Positions 55,954-64,000 of a stretch of 64,000 nucleotides of DNA are shown here, in pieces. The stretch lies in contig NZ_MSRR01000001.1 of the NCBI RefSeq assembly GCF_001956585.1, forward strand, positions 62,001-126,000. The letters are read 5' to 3'. Within the stretch, counting starts at the first letter, position 1; every line of letters starts with the position of its first letter. The notes under the pieces were generated by a model. That model made no database searches and was not told the DNA's origin. It was given only the letters and a program-made list of their open reading frames with translations. The DNA is from Actinomyces naeslundii (GTDB lineage: Bacteria > Actinomycetota > Actinomycetes > Actinomycetales > Actinomycetaceae). Position numbers and translations under genes: made by a program.

Positions 55954-56904
55954 TCAGGCCTTGCGGCGACGCAGGAACAGGGCGCCTCCACCGATGGCCA
56001 CGAGGGCCGCGGCGATGCCGCCGAAGAGCAGGCCGTTGGAACCGGTCTGCGCCAGCGGCTTGTTGGTGGTGCCGGTCTGGGGGGAGTCGGTGCTGGCCGG
56101 GGCGCTGTTGCCGCCGTTGGCGGGAGTGGTCGGACTGGCGGTGGCACTACCGTTGTCAGCGATGTTGTTGTCGCCGTCAGTCATGAGGTCGAGGACGCCG
56201 TTCTTGGCGACGACGGTCTTGTTGCTGCTGCCGCCCTCGCCGTAGCGGGCACCCTCGAAGGTCAGCACGTATTCGCCGTCGGCCACACCCGAGGGAGCAG
56301 GCAGCTCGCCCTTGATGTTGCCCTCGGCGTCCGCCTTCAGCTTGCCGACGGTGTAGGTCTTGGAGGGGTCGTCCTTGCCGACGAGGGTGAGAGTGACCTC
56401 CTCGTTGGGGGAGAAGCCCTTGACGTCCACCTTGATGGTCTGAGCGCCGTTCTCGTCAGTGGTGATCTCGTAGGTGCCGTCCACCTTGGTGTCGTCGAAG
56501 GCGACGGCCTCCAGGGCCTGGCCCTTCTCCTCGCCGTAGGCGACACAGCCGGCGCCGATGGACCAGCCGTCGGTCGAGCCGTCCGTCTTGGCCTCAACGC
56601 CGGTCGACTTGACCAGGGCGGGGATGTCCAGGGTGGTGGACCAGTTGCCCTCAGCGTCGGGGGTGGCCTTCACGACGTCCGACATGGTGCCGTCAGGGGC
56701 GTACAGGGCGATCCCAACAGCAGCGTCCTTGCCGGTGCACCCGGTTCCGGCCACCTCGAAGGCGGTGTCAGAGGGGTTGACGATGTTCTGCTGGTCGTCG
56801 GCGAACTTGATGCTGCCATCGGCCAGGGCGGGCGAGGCGGCGAGGGAAGCGCCGATGGCGGCGGCCATCACGCTCGCGGCGGCCAGGGGGCGTCCAAGAC
56901 GCAT
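55954..56904 (-). CDS. LAXTG-anchored surface protein, GspA-like
   Basis: 316 residues. Signal peptide (MRLGRPLAAAS to SLAASPALA), a beta-type region with GTGCTGKDAAVGIALYAPDG that is shared with the paralogue at 52829-54484, an acidic/Asn-rich tail and the sorting signal LAQTG at 284-288, followed by a membrane helix and RRRKA. ATG 56904 has AGGAG; the frame extends to 56937. It lies directly upstream of lcpA, the position expected for its glycosylation substrate GspA/AcaC in A. oris, but which of the two proteins corresponds is not certain. Confidence 0.85.
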   Translation of the reverse strand: MRLGRPLAAASVMAAAIGASLAASPALADGSIKFADDQQNIVNPSDTAFEVAGTGCTGKDAAVGIALYAPDGTMSDVVKATPDAEGNWSTTLDIPALVKSTGVEAKTDGSTDGWSIGAGCVAYGEEKGQALEAVAFDDTKVDGTYEITTDENGAQTIKVDVKGFSPNEEVTLTLVGKDDPSKTYTVGKLKADAEGNIKGELPAPSGVADGEYVLTFEGARYGEGGSSNKTVVAKNGVLDLMTDGDNNIADNGSATASPTTPANGGNSAPASTDSPQTGTTNKPLAQTGSNGLLFGGIAAALVAIGGGALFLRRRKA

Positions 56905-57107
56905 GAGTACTCCTAGGTCTACGGGTGTAGGTGGCAACCGGTGAGACGGGGTGTCACCGCGTTGTTATCAACCTTAGCGTTGTATGGGAGGAGGTTCCAT
57001 CGTTTTCTGAGAATGAGGTATCGGCCTCAGTGTTGAGCAGTCGCGGCTTGGCCCATGTGGGCCAATGAGTTCGGGCGCTCGGATGCGATTCCGAGCGCCC
57101 GGGTCCT

Positions 57108-59270
57108 TTACCAGATGGAGACCCGTTTGTCCGGGGCCAGCCACAAGGCGTCGTCGGGCGTGACATCGAAGGCCTCGTAGAAGGCGTCGACATTGCGCAC
57201 GATCCCGTTGCACCGGAACTCGGCCGGCGAGTGCGGGTCCACGGTCAGAAGCAGCTCGGCGTAGTCCGGGCGGCTCTTGGAGCGCCAGATCCGTCCCCAG
57301 GAGTAGAAGAACCGCTGCAGGCCGGTGAGCCCGTCGATGACCGGTGCCTCGTCCACTGAGTCGATGCCGGCGTCGGCCAGGGCCAGGGCGTACGCCTTGA
57401 GGGCAATCCCTAGCCCCCCGAGGTCGCCGATGTTCTCCCCGATGGTCAGAGCGCCGTTGACGTGGGGGATCTCCTCCTTCGTCGTGCCCGCGGCCTCGTG
57501 CTTGGCGAGGATGATCTCGGGCGTGTAGGCGTCGTACTGGCTGATGAGCGCCCGTGTGCGCTCAGTGAAGGCCTCCCGGTCCTCCTGGGTCCACCAGTCG
57601 CTGACCTTTCCTGTGCCGTCGAAGGTGGAGCCCTGGTCGTCGAAGCCGTGGCCGATCTCGTGGCCGATGACAGCGCCGATGCCCGCGTAGTTCACGGCGT
57701 CGTCGGCATGCGGGTCGAAGAAGGGAGGCTGAAGGATCGCAGCGGGGAAGACGATCTCGTTCATCGTCGGGTTGTAGTAGGCGTTGACGGTCTGAGGCGT
57801 CATGTGCCACTCGTCGCGATCCACCGGCTTGGTCAGCTTGCCCAGGGAGTAGGCCATGTCGGCCCTCTCCACGCTGCGCACCGAGGCCAGCACGTCCCCG
57901 GGCGTGATCTCGACGGCGGAGTAGTCGCGCCAGCGCACCGGGTAGCCGATCTTGGGGGTGAACAGCGCCAGCTTCTCCAGGGCCCGCTCCCGCGTGGCCG
58001 GACTCATCCACTCCAGTGAGGAGATGGACTGCCGGTAGGCCTCGATGAGCCGGCTGACCAGGGCCTCCATCGCCGACTTGTGCGACGGCGGGAAGTACCG
58101 CTCCACATAGATCTCGCCCAGTGCCTCGCCCAGGCAGGACTCCACCAGGCCGACACCGCGCTTCCACCGGGCTCGTAGCTCGTCGGTCCCCTGGAGCGTA
58201 CGGCCGTAGAAGGCGAAGTTCTCCTCGACGAAGGCGCTCGAGAGCAGAGTGGCGCGCCCGTGAACGACGTGCCAGGCCGCCCACGCCTTGAGGTCCTCCA
58301 GGTCGGCGCCCTGCCAGACGCCGGCGGCGTGGGGCAGGTAGTCGGGCTGGGTGACGATGGCCTCGTCAAGGAAGGTGGTCCGCTCGACGCCGGCGGCCCG
58401 AGCCGCGGTGAGGATCCCCTCGCGCCACTCCTGCCAGGGCAGGCCCGGGGCCGAGTCCACGATCTCCTGCCAGGACATCGGGTTGTTCATCTTCTCCACG
58501 TCGCGGCAGGTAACGCGGTCCCAGTGGCCCTTGGCCAGATCGGTCTCCACGGCCATGACACGCTCGGCGAGGCTCTCTCCGGAGGCGGTGAGGGACTCGG
58601 TCAGCCCTGCCAGCTCGAGCATCGTGGCCACGTGCGCCACATAGGCCTGGCGCAGGGGGGCCTGCGCCTCCTCGCGGTAGTAGGACTCGTCCGGCAGGCC
58701 CAGCCCCGACTGGCCGATCCAGCTCGTGTAGCGCTGCGGGTCATTGATGTCGACCTCGACGTCTGCGCCGACGACGCCCATGAACCCCAGCGGCGTCATC
58801 TCTCCGAGTGCCCGGGCCAGCTCCTCCTTGGAGGAGGCGGCCAGCACCGGCGTCAGCTCAACAGTCAAGGGCTCGGCCCCGAGCTTCTCCAGGTGCTTCT
58901 GATCCATGAAGGCCGCGTAGAGAGCACCGACGCGGCCCCGGTTCGTGCGCAGGACCTCGGAGGACTCTGTGGAGAAGTCCTCGGCGAGCTCCTCCACGAT
59001 CTGGCGGCAGGCGGCCTCGGCCTCGTCGCGCAGCACGGTGAAGGCACCACTGCTAGGACGATCTGCCGGGATCTCTGCGGTGGCGAGCCACCCGCCGTTG
59101 ACGAAGCGGAACAGGTCGTCCTGGGGGCGGATCGAGGAATCGCTTGTGGCCGTCTCCAGGACACCGGCGAGAACCGGGGGAGCGGTCTCAGCAGCGGCGC
59201 CCAGCCGCGTGGAGGGCCGCGATGGTGAGTCGGAGGAAGGTCCAGTGGGAATCGGCGAGGCGTCAGTCAT
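57108..59270 (-). CDS. M13 family metallopeptidase (PepO-type)
   Basis: 720 residues. Zinc-binding HEIGH at 536-540 within VIGHEIGHGFDDQG, the second site ENIGDLGG near 610, and M13-type NAYYNPTMNEIVFPAAIL. There is no signal peptide, so it is probably cytoplasmic, like PepO endopeptidases of Gram-positive bacteria. ATG 59270 begins MTDASPIPTG; a longer frame extends to 59456 but overlaps rpiB. It is divergent from rpiB. Confidence 0.9.
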   Translation of the reverse strand: MTDASPIPTGPSSDSPSRPSTRLGAAAETAPPVLAGVLETATSDSSIRPQDDLFRFVNGGWLATAEIPADRPSSGAFTVLRDEAEAACRQIVEELAEDFSTESSEVLRTNRGRVGALYAAFMDQKHLEKLGAEPLTVELTPVLAASSKEELARALGEMTPLGFMGVVGADVEVDINDPQRYTSWIGQSGLGLPDESYYREEAQAPLRQAYVAHVATMLELAGLTESLTASGESLAERVMAVETDLAKGHWDRVTCRDVEKMNNPMSWQEIVDSAPGLPWQEWREGILTAARAAGVERTTFLDEAIVTQPDYLPHAAGVWQGADLEDLKAWAAWHVVHGRATLLSSAFVEENFAFYGRTLQGTDELRARWKRGVGLVESCLGEALGEIYVERYFPPSHKSAMEALVSRLIEAYRQSISSLEWMSPATRERALEKLALFTPKIGYPVRWRDYSAVEITPGDVLASVRSVERADMAYSLGKLTKPVDRDEWHMTPQTVNAYYNPTMNEIVFPAAILQPPFFDPHADDAVNYAGIGAVIGHEIGHGFDDQGSTFDGTGKVSDWWTQEDREAFTERTRALISQYDAYTPEIILAKHEAAGTTKEEIPHVNGALTIGENIGDLGGLGIALKAYALALADAGIDSVDEAPVIDGLTGLQRFFYSWGRIWRSKSRPDYAELLLTVDPHSPAEFRCNGIVRNVDAFYEAFDVTPDDALWLAPDKRVSIW

Positions 59271-59354
59271 GACGGACACGCTAACCCGGCTCGGCCCCGT
59301 TGGCGTCCTGACGACGCTCATGCTCTCCTGGTGCGAAGCGCTGTTCGCGTGAGG

Positions 59355-59360
59355 CACAAT
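59355..59360 (+). promoter_or_regulatory. Candidate -10 box for rpiB
   Basis: CACAAT lies 7 bases before the rpiB ATG. No ribosome binding site is seen, which suggests a leaderless transcript. Confidence 0.35.
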
Positions 59361-59367
59361 CCTGCCT

Positions 59368-59880
59368 ATGCGCATCCATATCGCCTCCGACCACGCCGGC
59401 TTCGAGCTCAAGAGCGCCGTGATCGAGCATTTGCGGAAGGAGGGGTACGACGTCATCGACCACGGAGCCCACTCCTACGACCCAGATGACGACTATCCCG
59501 CTTTCTGCCTGGCCTGTGGAGAAGCCGTGGTGGCCGACGCCGGAAGCCTCGGCATCGTTCTCGGAGGGAGTGGCAACGGGGAGCAGATCGCCGCCAACAA
59601 GGTTGACGGGGTACGCGCAGCCCTGGCCTGGTCGATCGAGACCGCCCGGCTGGCTCGCCAGCACAACAATGCCAACATCGTCGCCCTGGGCGGGCGCATG
59701 CACGACCTGGGAGCGGGCCTGGCAATCATTGATGCCTTCCTCTGCGAGCCCTTCAGCGGAGACGAGCGTCACGTGCGCCGCATCGCCCAGCTCACCGACT
59801 ACGAGATGCGCATCCACGACGGTATCGCCCCCACCGGAGGCCCGTCCGGCGCCCCTACCATCACCCCTGTCGGGGACTGA
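59368..59880 (+). CDS. rpiB: Ribose-5-phosphate isomerase B
   Basis: 170 residues. ASDHAGFELK at the N-terminus (RpiB substrate site) and GGSGNGEQIAANK at 66-78, where Ser68 replaces the Cys of E. coli and Glu72 is the likely base, as in M. tuberculosis RpiB. The final part (RLARQHNNANIVALGGR) is typical. It interconverts ribose-5-phosphate and ribulose-5-phosphate. Followed by nei2 after 13 bp, on the same strand; probably cotranscribed. Confidence 0.95.
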   Translation: MRIHIASDHAGFELKSAVIEHLRKEGYDVIDHGAHSYDPDDDYPAFCLACGEAVVADAGSLGIVLGGSGNGEQIAANKVDGVRAALAWSIETARLARQHNNANIVALGGRMHDLGAGLAIIDAFLCEPFSGDERHVRRIAQLTDYEMRIHDGIAPTGGPSGAPTITPVGD

Positions 59881-59893
59881 CCGGAGCCGCCAC

Positions 59894-60919
59894 ATGCCGG
59901 AGGGCCACACCATCCACCGGCTCGCCGCTGCCCTGGACGAGCTCTACGGTGGACAGAACCTGCACGCCTCCTCTCCGCAGGGGCGCTTCGCCGAAGGAGC
60001 CGGACGCCTGGACGGCCAGGTGCTTCTGGGCAGCCAGGCCCACGGCAAGCACCTCTTTCTTCCCTTCGGTCCCCGTGCCGACATGTCCCACGACGACCCC
60101 GGCGTCACTTGGCTACGGATCCACCTGGGCCTCTACGGTTCGTGGACCTTCGACGGCGACCGCGAGTTCATCGCGCCCCACGCCATCGGCGCACCCCGCA
60201 GGCGCGTGGGTGAGCGTGGCGAGCACGCCCTCAAGGGCGGGGGAGGCTCAGCCCTGGCCGGGCTGAACGGCGGTGCTGCTGACATCGACGACGCTCAGCG
60301 GAGTGCTGAGGGCGCAGGCGGCACCCCTCACCATGGTCCGGCTCCCGACGAGTGGGAGCCACCCGAGCCGCGTGGTGCGGTGCGGTTGCGGCTCCTCGGC
60401 CGGCACGGTGTGGCCGACCTGACAGGACCGGCGGCCTGCGAGCTGCTGGATGCCGAGGGCGTGGCCGCCGTGCGTCACAGGCTCGGACCGGACCCGCTGC
60501 GCGCCGACGCTGATCTGGAGGTCTTCGTGGCCAAGGCCCGCTCGCGGCGCAAGAGCATCGGGGAGCTCCTCATGGACCAGTCCGTCATCTCCGGGGCCGG
60601 CAACATCTACCGGGCCGAGACGCTCTTCCGGGTGGGGGTTTCACCCTTCCGGGCCGGCAACCGCATCAGCGAGGATCGGCTGCGGGCCATCTGGGAGGAC
60701 CTGCGCCCCCTCATGGAGTACGGGGTGGCCACCGGCTTCATCACCACCGTCGACCTCGACGACGTCCCAGACCCCCTGCCTCCCGACGACCCTGAGGCCG
60801 GCCGGTGGTACGTCTACCACCGCACTGGCCGTCCCTGCCTGCGCTGCGGAACTCCGGTGGCGGAGCGGGAGGTGGCGGCTCGTCGCCTCTTCTGGTGCCC
60901 GACCTGCCAGGCCCGCTGA
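59894..60919 (+). CDS. Fpg/Nei family DNA glycosylase (Nei2-like)
   Basis: 341 residues. The N-terminal PEGHTIHRLA carries the catalytic Pro2 and Glu3; Lys52 is in HGKHLF; H2TH region MDQSVISGAGNIYRAE; C-terminal zinc finger CLRC and CPTC. An insertion of about 55 Gly/Ala-rich residues (103-158) separates the halves of the N-terminal domain, unlike the usual length near 270. It removes oxidised bases. Downstream of rpiB, as in mycobacteria. Confidence 0.9.
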   Translation: MPEGHTIHRLAAALDELYGGQNLHASSPQGRFAEGAGRLDGQVLLGSQAHGKHLFLPFGPRADMSHDDPGVTWLRIHLGLYGSWTFDGDREFIAPHAIGAPRRRVGERGEHALKGGGGSALAGLNGGAADIDDAQRSAEGAGGTPHHGPAPDEWEPPEPRGAVRLRLLGRHGVADLTGPAACELLDAEGVAAVRHRLGPDPLRADADLEVFVAKARSRRKSIGELLMDQSVISGAGNIYRAETLFRVGVSPFRAGNRISEDRLRAIWEDLRPLMEYGVATGFITTVDLDDVPDPLPPDDPEAGRWYVYHRTGRPCLRCGTPVAEREVAARRLFWCPTCQAR

Positions 60920-60959
60920 ATCCGGCTGGAGTCCCACCGAGCGCCACTAAGGTGGCGCC

Positions 60960-62258
60960 ATGTCGAACGCCTCGCCCGCCCTGCACTCCTCGAGCTGGTC
61001 CTCCTCGACTGCCGGCCTGCTGACCCGGGACCACCACCTGACCGTTCCCCTGGACCGCAGCGGCCAGGGGGACCTGGCACCGGACGGCACGGGCTCCATC
61101 ACCGTCTACGCCCGTGAGATCTCAGCCGCGGGCATCGACCCGCTCTCCCGGCCTTCACTGGTCTTCCTCCAGGGCGGGCCGGGCTGTGAGGCGCCGCGCC
61201 CCAGCGCCGACGCCGGGCTTGGCTGGATCGGCGCGATCCTGGAGCACCACCGGCTCATCCTCATTGACCAGCGCGGTACCGGTGCCTCCAGCCCGGTGGA
61301 TCGGCCCGATATCGCCGGTGCCCCCGCAGCCACCGCCCGGCTGCTCACCCACCTGCGCGCCGACGAGATCGTCGAGGACTGTGAGGACCTGCGCCGTGCC
61401 CTGGGCCTGGAGCGCTGGAGCCTGCTGGGCCAGTCCTTCGGAGGGTTCTGCGTCACCCGTTACCTCTCCGAGCACGCCCAGAGCCTGGAGAGCGTCTACA
61501 TCACCGGTGGCCTGCCCGCCATCGGGCACAGTATCGATGAGGTCTACACCCTCAGCTACGAGGCGATGCGGGCCAAGAGCGAGGAGTACTACGCCCGCTT
61601 CCCCCAGGACCGCGACCGGATGGCGCGTCTGACTGAGAAGGCCGGTCGGGGTGAGCTGACGACGGTGGGAGGGGACATCGTCGGCCCCGAGCGCCTGCGC
61701 TCGCTCGGTGCCCTGCTGGGACGGGCCGGGGGAGCGGACACGATCCACTACCTCCTGGAGCGCGACCCCGCCTCCTGGGCCTTCCGCTACGACCTGGGGC
61801 AGTGCCTGCCCTTCGGCGGTAGGTTCCCGCTCTACGCCGTCATCCACGAGTCCTGCTGGGCCGATGCCGGTACCACCGACTGGGCAGCCCAGCGCGTGCG
61901 TCCCGCCATCTTCGACGAGGATCCCACGCTGCTGACTGGCGAGCACGTGCGACGCGAGTTCTTCGCCGAAGACGCCGGTCTGCGCCCCTGGCTGGAGGCG
62001 GCCGACATTCTGGCCGCGCACGAGTGGCCGGCCCTCTACGAGCCAGCTCGCCTCAGGTCCACGACGACCCCCGGGGCGGCCGCCGTGTATGCCCGTGACG
62101 TGTTCGTGCCGATGATCACCTCCCTGGAGACGGCTGCGCTCATTCCCGGCCTGCGCACCTGGATCACCAGCGAGTATGAGCATGACGGCTCGCGCGCCTC
62201 CGGCGGCCGGGTCTTCGACCGCCTGCGAGAGCTGGCTACCGGAGCGATCGCCCGCTGA
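60960..62258 (+). CDS. Proline iminopeptidase-like alpha/beta hydrolase (S33)
   Basis: 432 residues, peptidase S33 family. The oxyanion motif FLQGGPG lies at about 74-80, IDQRGTGAS follows, the nucleophile elbow GQSFGG is near 159, and the C-terminal His is in SEYEHDGSR. It would release N-terminal proline or act on similar peptides. ATG 60960 is preceded by TAAGGTGGCGCC, which may act as a leader or a leaderless -10. Ends in a long hairpin. Confidence 0.85.
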   Translation: MSNASPALHSSSWSSSTAGLLTRDHHLTVPLDRSGQGDLAPDGTGSITVYAREISAAGIDPLSRPSLVFLQGGPGCEAPRPSADAGLGWIGAILEHHRLILIDQRGTGASSPVDRPDIAGAPAATARLLTHLRADEIVEDCEDLRRALGLERWSLLGQSFGGFCVTRYLSEHAQSLESVYITGGLPAIGHSIDEVYTLSYEAMRAKSEEYYARFPQDRDRMARLTEKAGRGELTTVGGDIVGPERLRSLGALLGRAGGADTIHYLLERDPASWAFRYDLGQCLPFGGRFPLYAVIHESCWADAGTTDWAAQRVRPAIFDEDPTLLTGEHVRREFFAEDAGLRPWLEAADILAAHEWPALYEPARLRSTTTPGAAAVYARDVFVPMITSLETAALIPGLRTWITSEYEHDGSRASGGRVFDRLRELATGAIAR

Positions 62259-62261
62259 CAG

Positions 62262-62302
62262 CTGTGTCCCGGTGCGCCCACCGGGCGCACCGGGACACAG
62301 CC
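62262..62302 (+). terminator. Terminator of the S33 peptidase gene
   Basis: Perfect 19-bp inverted repeat from GCTGTGTCC to GGACACAGC with a 3-base loop, beginning directly after the stop. Confidence 0.85.
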
Positions 62303-62375
62303 GGGTGCTTGATGAGCACGTGAGGGACGGCGTGAGGCGGCCTGCCGGGTGCTCGCTGGGATGCTGTGAGGCGAC

Positions 62376-62951
62376 TCAGATGTAGATGGTCGGGTCCATC
62401 ATGAGCTCGGGGTCGGTGCGGGGGTCGCGGGCCCGGCTTGGCACGCCCACGGCGACATGACCCTGCGGGAGGTTCTTCACCAGGACCGCGTTGGCCCCCA
62501 CCTTGGCCCCGTCCTCGACGGTGACCGGTCCCAGGACCTTGGCGCCGGCGCCGATCTGCACGTTGTTGCCGATGGTTGGATGACGCTTGCCGGGACTCAT
62601 GGACACCCCACCAAGAGTCACGCCGTGGAACAGCAGGACGTCGTCGCCGACCTCCGCCGTCTCGCCGATGACCACTCCCATGCCGTGGTCGATGAAGAAG
62701 CGCTCACCGATGACCGCGGCCGGGTGGATCTCGATGCCGGTGAAGTTTCGGGCGGCCTGGGACAGAGCGCGAGCGGCGAAGCGGTGCCCTTTGTGCCACA
62801 GCTTGTGAGCGGCGCGGTGCGCCCACAGGGCGTGGACGCCTGGATAGAGGAGTGCTACCTCCACGTTGGAACGGGCAGCGGGATCGCGTTTACGCGCCGT
62901 AGCCAGGTCCTCGCGTGCCAGTTCCAGAAGGGACCGTTTGGAGTTGTGCAT
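62376..62951 (-). CDS. cysE: Serine O-acetyltransferase (CysE/EpsC type)
   Basis: 191 residues, short-type CysE. The beta-helix contains [40 protein letters not shown] and [20 protein letters not shown]. It makes O-acetylserine from serine and acetyl-CoA, the substrate of the CysK encoded just upstream. ATG 62951 has GAGGAG; the frame extends to 63011 without a leader. cysK-cysE is the usual order. Confidence 0.94.
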   Translation of the reverse strand: MHNSKRSLLELAREDLATARKRDPAARSNVEVALLYPGVHALWAHRAAHKLWHKGHRFAARALSQAARNFTGIEIHPAAVIGERFFIDHGMGVVIGETAEVGDDVLLFHGVTLGGVSMSPGKRHPTIGNNVQIGAGAKVLGPVTVEDGAKVGANAVLVKNLPQGHVAVGVPSRARDPRTDPELMMDPTIYI

Positions 62952-63031
62952 GGTGTGCTCCTCTGATGGGTGACGGTGCGGCCCAGGCGGATTCGTGAGC
63001 TCGTACCGCATCCGCTGCGCCGTTCACAACA

Positions 63032-63071
63032 CCGACGGCGGCTCGCCTGTTCCCAGGTTCGCCGCCGTCGG
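63032..63071 (-). terminator. Hairpin between cysK and cysE
   Basis: 11-bp stem CCGACGGCGGC / GCCGCCGTCGG beginning just after the cysK stop. It could attenuate read-through into cysE. Confidence 0.55.
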
Positions 63072-63076
63072 GGCCG

Positions 63077-64000
63077 TCAGTCGAGATAGTCCTTGTACAG
63101 AGGCGTGGACAGGTAACGCTCACCGGTGTCTGGTAGAACGGTGACGATCGTCTTGCCCTCCAGCTCAGGACGCCTGGCCAGCTCGCTGGCGGCGGCCAGG
63201 GCAGCGCCTGAGGAGATGCCTACGAGGAGGCCCTCCTCCGCGGCGGCGCGGCGTGCGTAGGTGATGGCGACGTCGGACTCGATGTGGAGCAGCTCGTCCC
63301 AGATTTCCTGGTCGAGGATCTCGGGAACTACGTTGGGTCCGAGGCCCTGGATCTTGTGGGGAGCGGCCTTCCCCTCGCTCAGCAGCGGGGACTCGGAGGG
63401 CTCGACGCCGTAGATCCTCACCCCGGGCTTCTCCTGACGCAGGACCTGGCCCACGCCGGTCAGCGTGCCCCCGGTGCCGATTCCGGCCACGAAGACGTCG
63501 ATGTCGCCCCCGGTCTGCTCCAGGATCTCCCGGGCCGTGGTCTCTCGGTGGACCTTGGGGTTGGCGGGATTCGTGAACTGGGAGGCCAGGATCGAGTTGG
63601 GGGTGGCCGCCTGGATTTCCTCGGCGCGCTTGACCGCACCGGCCACGCCGCCCTCGGAGGTCAGCACCAGCTCGGCGCCGAAGGCCCGCATAATGGCCCG
63701 TCGCTCCTTGGACATGGTCTCAGGCATGGTGATGATGACTTTGTAGCCCAGGGCCGCTCCCACCATGGCCAGGCCGACGCCGGTGTTCCCTGAGGTCGCC
63801 TCCACGATGGTGCCACCGGGCTTGAGAGCGCCGGACTCCTCCGCGGCGCGGACGATCGACAGGGCGATGCGGTCCTTGACGGAAGATGCCGGCTCGAAGG
63901 CCTCGACCTTGGCCAGGACGGTGGCGGGTGCGCCATCGGTCACGCGGTTGATACGAACCAGCGGAGTGTTGCCGACCAGGGCGGTTGCGTCGAGTGCGTA
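63077..64000 (-). CDS. cysK: Cysteine synthase A (CysK), 5' end outside the window
   Basis: The frame is open to the right edge, so the first codons are missing; the visible protein begins YALDATALVGNTPLVRINR. The PLP lysine is in SSVKDRIALS, the phosphate-binding SGNTGVGLAM follows, and GTGGTLTGVG and SGAALAAASELARR are typical. It makes cysteine from O-acetylserine and sulfide. cysE lies 125 bp downstream, so cysK-cysE form a cysteine biosynthesis operon. Confidence 0.95.
   Translation of the reverse strand, partial: YALDATALVGNTPLVRINRVTDGAPATVLAKVEAFEPASSVKDRIALSIVRAAEESGALKPGGTIVEATSGNTGVGLAMVGAALGYKVIITMPETMSKERRAIMRAFGAELVLTSEGGVAGAVKRAEEIQAATPNSILASQFTNPANPKVHRETTAREILEQTGGDIDVFVAGIGTGGTLTGVGQVLRQEKPGVRIYGVEPSESPLLSEGKAAPHKIQGLGPNVVPEILDQEIWDELLHIESDVAITYARRAAAEEGLLVGISSGAALAAASELARRPELEGKTIVTVLPDTGERYLSTPLYKDYLD

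Overview
The window is a chromosomal segment of a high-GC Gram-positive actinobacterium, most likely an oral Actinomyces (A. oris/naeslundii/viscosus type). Evidence: strongly G/C-biased third codon positions, AdnA/AdnB helicase-nucleases, a UPF0182 giant membrane protein, the PDZ-Lon/DUF2342/PPA1309 cluster that travels with uvrD2 and nudC in Actinobacteria, LAXTG-type (class E sortase) surface proteins, and an LCP protein that matches A. oris LcpA in the spacing of its key Arg and Cys residues. The species call is inference.

Layout. 1-0.35 kb: truncated IS481-type transposase. 0.5-12.2 kb: conserved actinobacterial block of nudC, uvrD2, an E1/ThiF-like protein, a PDZ-Lon protease, a DUF2342 protein, a PPA1309-family protein and UPF0182. 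12.3-15.7 kb: initiator tRNA-Met, ppk2, a sirtuin, a small membrane protein, a sugar O-acetyltransferase and a DUF3107 protein. 15.9-25.2 kb: adnA-adnB (ATGA overlap), a membrane protein and a degenerate phosphotransferase. 25.5-30.5 kb: a compact tad pilus operon (tadA, tadB, tadC, pilin-like, two TadE-like, TadG-like). 30.5-33.1 kb: CBU_0592-type membrane protein, divergent LysR regulator with a palindromic operator, and prfB, probably leaderless. 33.2-40.5 kb: mixed region with a CPBP protease, a three-part Ada-AlkA-Ogt alkylation-repair fusion, ettA, a secreted I36-type protease inhibitor, an M23-like peptidase and a membrane protein.

40.5-50 kb is a carbohydrate uptake region: tesB-ptsI, a free EIIB, malQ, an EIIB-EIIA operon, a GntR/UTRA (DasR-like) regulator and a free EIIC. 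Four dre-like sites (ACTGGTC/AGTGGTC with a degenerate GACCA half) lie before the free EIIB, the EIIB-EIIA operon, gntR and EIIC, so the scattered PTS domains look like one regulon. 50-59.3 kb carries pepN, two paralogous LAXTG surface proteins flanking lcpA, and an M13 peptidase. 59.3-64 kb: rpiB, nei2, an S33 peptidase, cysE and a 5'-truncated cysK that runs off the right edge.

The most notable points are the Ada-AlkA-Ogt fusion, the split PTS with its predicted operators, the duplicated surface-protein modules around lcpA (a likely protein-glycosylation locus) with a 60-bp tandem repeat in one of them, and several family members that lack expected catalytic or signature residues (DUF2342, phosphotransferase, pilin). 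Most intergenic gaps end in strong inverted-repeat terminators.
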